Shown here: in pieces, positions 6,988-7,878 of the stretch | How positions within the stretch are numbered: position 1 is the stretch's first letter | Layout of the letters: each line of letters begins with the position of its first letter | From: Acidimicrobiia bacterium | Lineage (GTDB): Bacteria; Actinomycetota; Acidimicrobiia; Acidimicrobiales; Iamiaceae | Length of the DNA: 7,878 nt | Assembly: GCA_019247975.1 (NCBI GenBank) | Contig: JAFBAD010000369.1 | Span: 1 to 7,878, forward strand | Reading direction: 5' to 3' | Notes under the pieces: generated by a model | What the model saw: only the letters and a program-made list of their open reading frames with translations | Told to the model about the DNA's origin: nothing | The model's database searches: none | Made by a program: the position numbers and the translations under genes

Positions 6988-7767
6988 GAGCGACTCGGCC
7001 ATCGCCTCCATGCCGCTGCCGCCGTCGACCACGATCGTCGTGCCGGTCAGGAACGACGCGGCGGGCGAGCACACGAAGTCGACCACCGCGCTGATCTCGC
7101 CGGGACGCCCGGCCCGGCCGATCGCCGATCCGTCGCGCAGCTCCTTCGAGCCGCCGCCCCGGTCGAGCTCGCGCTGTCCCATCGGCGTGTCGATGAGCCC
7201 CGGCGCGATGCCGACCACCCGTCCGCCGCGCGGCCCCCACTCGGCGGCCTTGCGTCGAACCAGCCGGGAGACGCCGCGCTTCGACGTGCAGTAAGCGGCC
7301 ACCGTGTCGTCGTTCACCCCGGCGGCGCGCAGCCGTCCGGCCAGGTCGTCGCCGAGCGGGTCGTCGACCTCGGCGAACATCCTCGGGTCGGTCCCGGACA
7401 CGAACATCGCGACCGACGCGAAGCCCACCGCCACCGAGCCCTCGGTGATCTGATCGTCGAACGCGTCGAACAGCCGCGCCATCCCGCGCAGGTTCACCTC
7501 GAGGATCTGCTCGAAGGTGCCGTCCGGCGGACCGAGCCCGGACGCGACGACCAACGACCGCAGCGGACCGTGCTCGGCGGCGGCCGCCGCCAGCGCGTCG
7601 ATCTGCGCCGCGTCGGTCACGTCGCAGGGCAGCGACGCCGTCGCGCCCTCCACCGCCACCGGATCGCGGTCGGCCACGAACAGGGGACCCTGCCCGGCCC
7701 ACCGCTTCGCCAGGTCGAGCCCCATCCCCGACGCCGCCCCGACCACCACGCGCACCCCGTCAGCCAT
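6985..7767 (-). CDS. Short-chain dehydrogenase, 3alpha-hydroxysteroid dehydrogenase-like
   Basis: A 260-residue classical-fold SDR, probably an NAD(H)-linked alcohol/ketone oxidoreductase in the cytosol. The cofactor motif is GAASGMG at 10-16. Asp33 at the end of the second strand favours NAD over NADP. Asn92, Ser118, Tyr159 and Lys163 form the catalytic set (FASVAM; YCTSK). The Ser-Tyr spacing is 41 residues, the same as Ser114-Tyr155 in Comamonas testosteroni 3alpha-HSD/carbonyl reductase, because of an extra helical segment at about 122-155. Other shared features are SGLGP, VNLRG, RRKAAEWG and SPAASFLTGTTIVVDGG. Steroid activity is thus a reasonable inference; a broader carbonyl reductase is possible. 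I chose ATG 7767 over a start 31 codons upstream because the upstream residues are proline-rich and not SDR-like, and a TACGAT box sits eight bases before 7767. It converges on the sulfatase gene. Confidence 0.9.
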   Translation of the reverse strand: MADGVRVVVGAASGMGLDLAKRWAGQGPLFVADRDPVAVEGATASLPCDVTDAAQIDALAAAAAEHGPLRSLVVASGLGPPDGTFEQILEVNLRGMARLFDAFDDQITEGSVAVGFASVAMFVSGTDPRMFAEVDDPLGDDLAGRLRAAGVNDDTVAAYCTSKRGVSRLVRRKAAEWGPRGGRVVGIAPGLIDTPMGQRELDRGGGSKELRDGSAIGRAGRPGEISAVVDFVCSPAASFLTGTTIVVDGGSGMEAMAESL

Positions 7768-7775
7768 GGCCGCCG

Positions 7776-7781
7776 ATCGTA
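7776..7781 (-). promoter_or_regulatory. Putative -10 box (TACGAT) of the dehydrogenase, leaderless
   Basis: On the minus strand TACGAT closely fits the TAnnnT -10 pattern and ends eight bases before ATG 7767. The bases between are CGGCGGCC, without a Shine-Dalgarno. This predicts a leaderless mRNA and supports the 260-residue start. No clear -35 element is visible at the usual distance. Confidence 0.55.
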
Positions 7782-7820
7782 GGACCGGGACCGCCGGCGG
7801 CGTTTCTGAAGGCAATACCG

Positions 7821-7833
7821 GTCGGAATCCGAC
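7821..7833. promoter_or_regulatory. Palindrome GTCGGA-A-TCCGAC upstream of the dehydrogenase
   Basis: A perfect six-base inverted repeat around one central base lies about 40 bp upstream of the predicted -10 box. That distance suits a regulator binding upstream of RNA polymerase. Symmetry breaks just outside the arms. I cannot assign it to a known regulator family. Confidence 0.35.
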
Positions 7834-7878
7834 GGCTGGTTCAAGGGGTGAGCGCGACATCTCCTGATTGAGGGGGTT

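Larger units (their letters stand above)
7768..7878. other. Upstream region of the dehydrogenase, no gene seen
   Basis: I find no credible coding sequence in these 111 bases. They hold the predicted dehydrogenase promoter and one short palindrome, both listed separately. A plus-strand GTG near 7849 with an AAGGGG upstream runs into TGA after a few codons. Confidence 0.6.

Noticed and set aside
6860..7702. 280-codon minus-strand frame overlapping the dehydrogenase
   Set aside because: It is out of frame with the clear SDR motifs and Arg/Gly-rich, so it is a shadow frame.
1534..7842. Words GAATCC and CTGGTTC occur in both the divergent ligase region (1534-1545) and upstream of the dehydrogenase (7825-7842)
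   Set aside because: Spacing between the words and distance to the start codons differ, and two short words are weak evidence for a shared operator.
6985..7860. Longer 291-residue version of the dehydrogenase starting at 7860
   Set aside because: The added 31 residues are proline-rich, unlike SDR N-termini, and the -10-like TACGAT would lie inside the coding region.
1..7878. CRISPR array, insertion sequence, phage genes, toxin-antitoxin or other defence cassette
   Set aside because: No regularly spaced repeats, transposase or integrase motifs, or small paired genes were seen; the five metabolic or surface genes account for the window.

Overview
The window is strongly GC-rich (roughly 70% by eye). 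Third codon positions are almost all G or C, and long false open frames run on both strands. Start-proximal TAnnnT boxes without Shine-Dalgarno sequences, together with the protein families present, point to a high-GC actinobacterium. An acidimicrobial or mycobacteria-related lineage is plausible, but the sequence cannot settle the taxon.

Layout: five protein genes fill nearly all of the window. (1) On the minus strand from 1516, running off the left edge, is a FadD3-type acyl-CoA ligase that lacks only its last residues. (2) Divergent from it across 55 bp, a second, CaiC-like acyl-CoA ligase runs on the plus strand (1572-3197). (3) After 27 bp comes a lipoprotein with an eight-bladed PQQ-type beta-propeller (3225-4631). 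(4) After 69 bp containing a long palindrome comes a 757-residue cytosolic arylsulfatase of the mycobacterial AtsA/AtsD type (4701-6974). (5) Converging on it, with a 10-bp gap, is a short-chain dehydrogenase resembling 3alpha-hydroxysteroid dehydrogenase (6985-7767, minus). The last 111 bp hold its upstream region and no gene. I see no rRNA, tRNA, CRISPR array, insertion sequence or phage gene.

Possible joint role (inference): the arylsulfatase could remove sulfate from a sulfated sterol or other alcohol. The 3alpha-HSD-like enzyme could then oxidise a 3-hydroxyl. The FadD3-like ligase could activate the steroid C/D-ring propionate, and the second ligase another carboxylic intermediate. That reads as part of a sulfated-steroid or related catabolic neighbourhood, but each enzyme assignment comes from sequence motifs alone. 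The genes lie in at least three transcription units rather than one operon.

Regulatory picture: three genes (both ligases and the dehydrogenase) have a TAC(n)nT-type -10 box 6-8 nt before the start codon and no Shine-Dalgarno, as expected of leaderless mRNAs. The two downstream plus-strand genes have purine-rich ribosome sites, each embedded in or next to a hairpin. I do not see a clearly new defence or mobile system. The most unusual features are the repeated two-cysteine insertions in the propeller and the 52-nt palindrome before the sulfatase.
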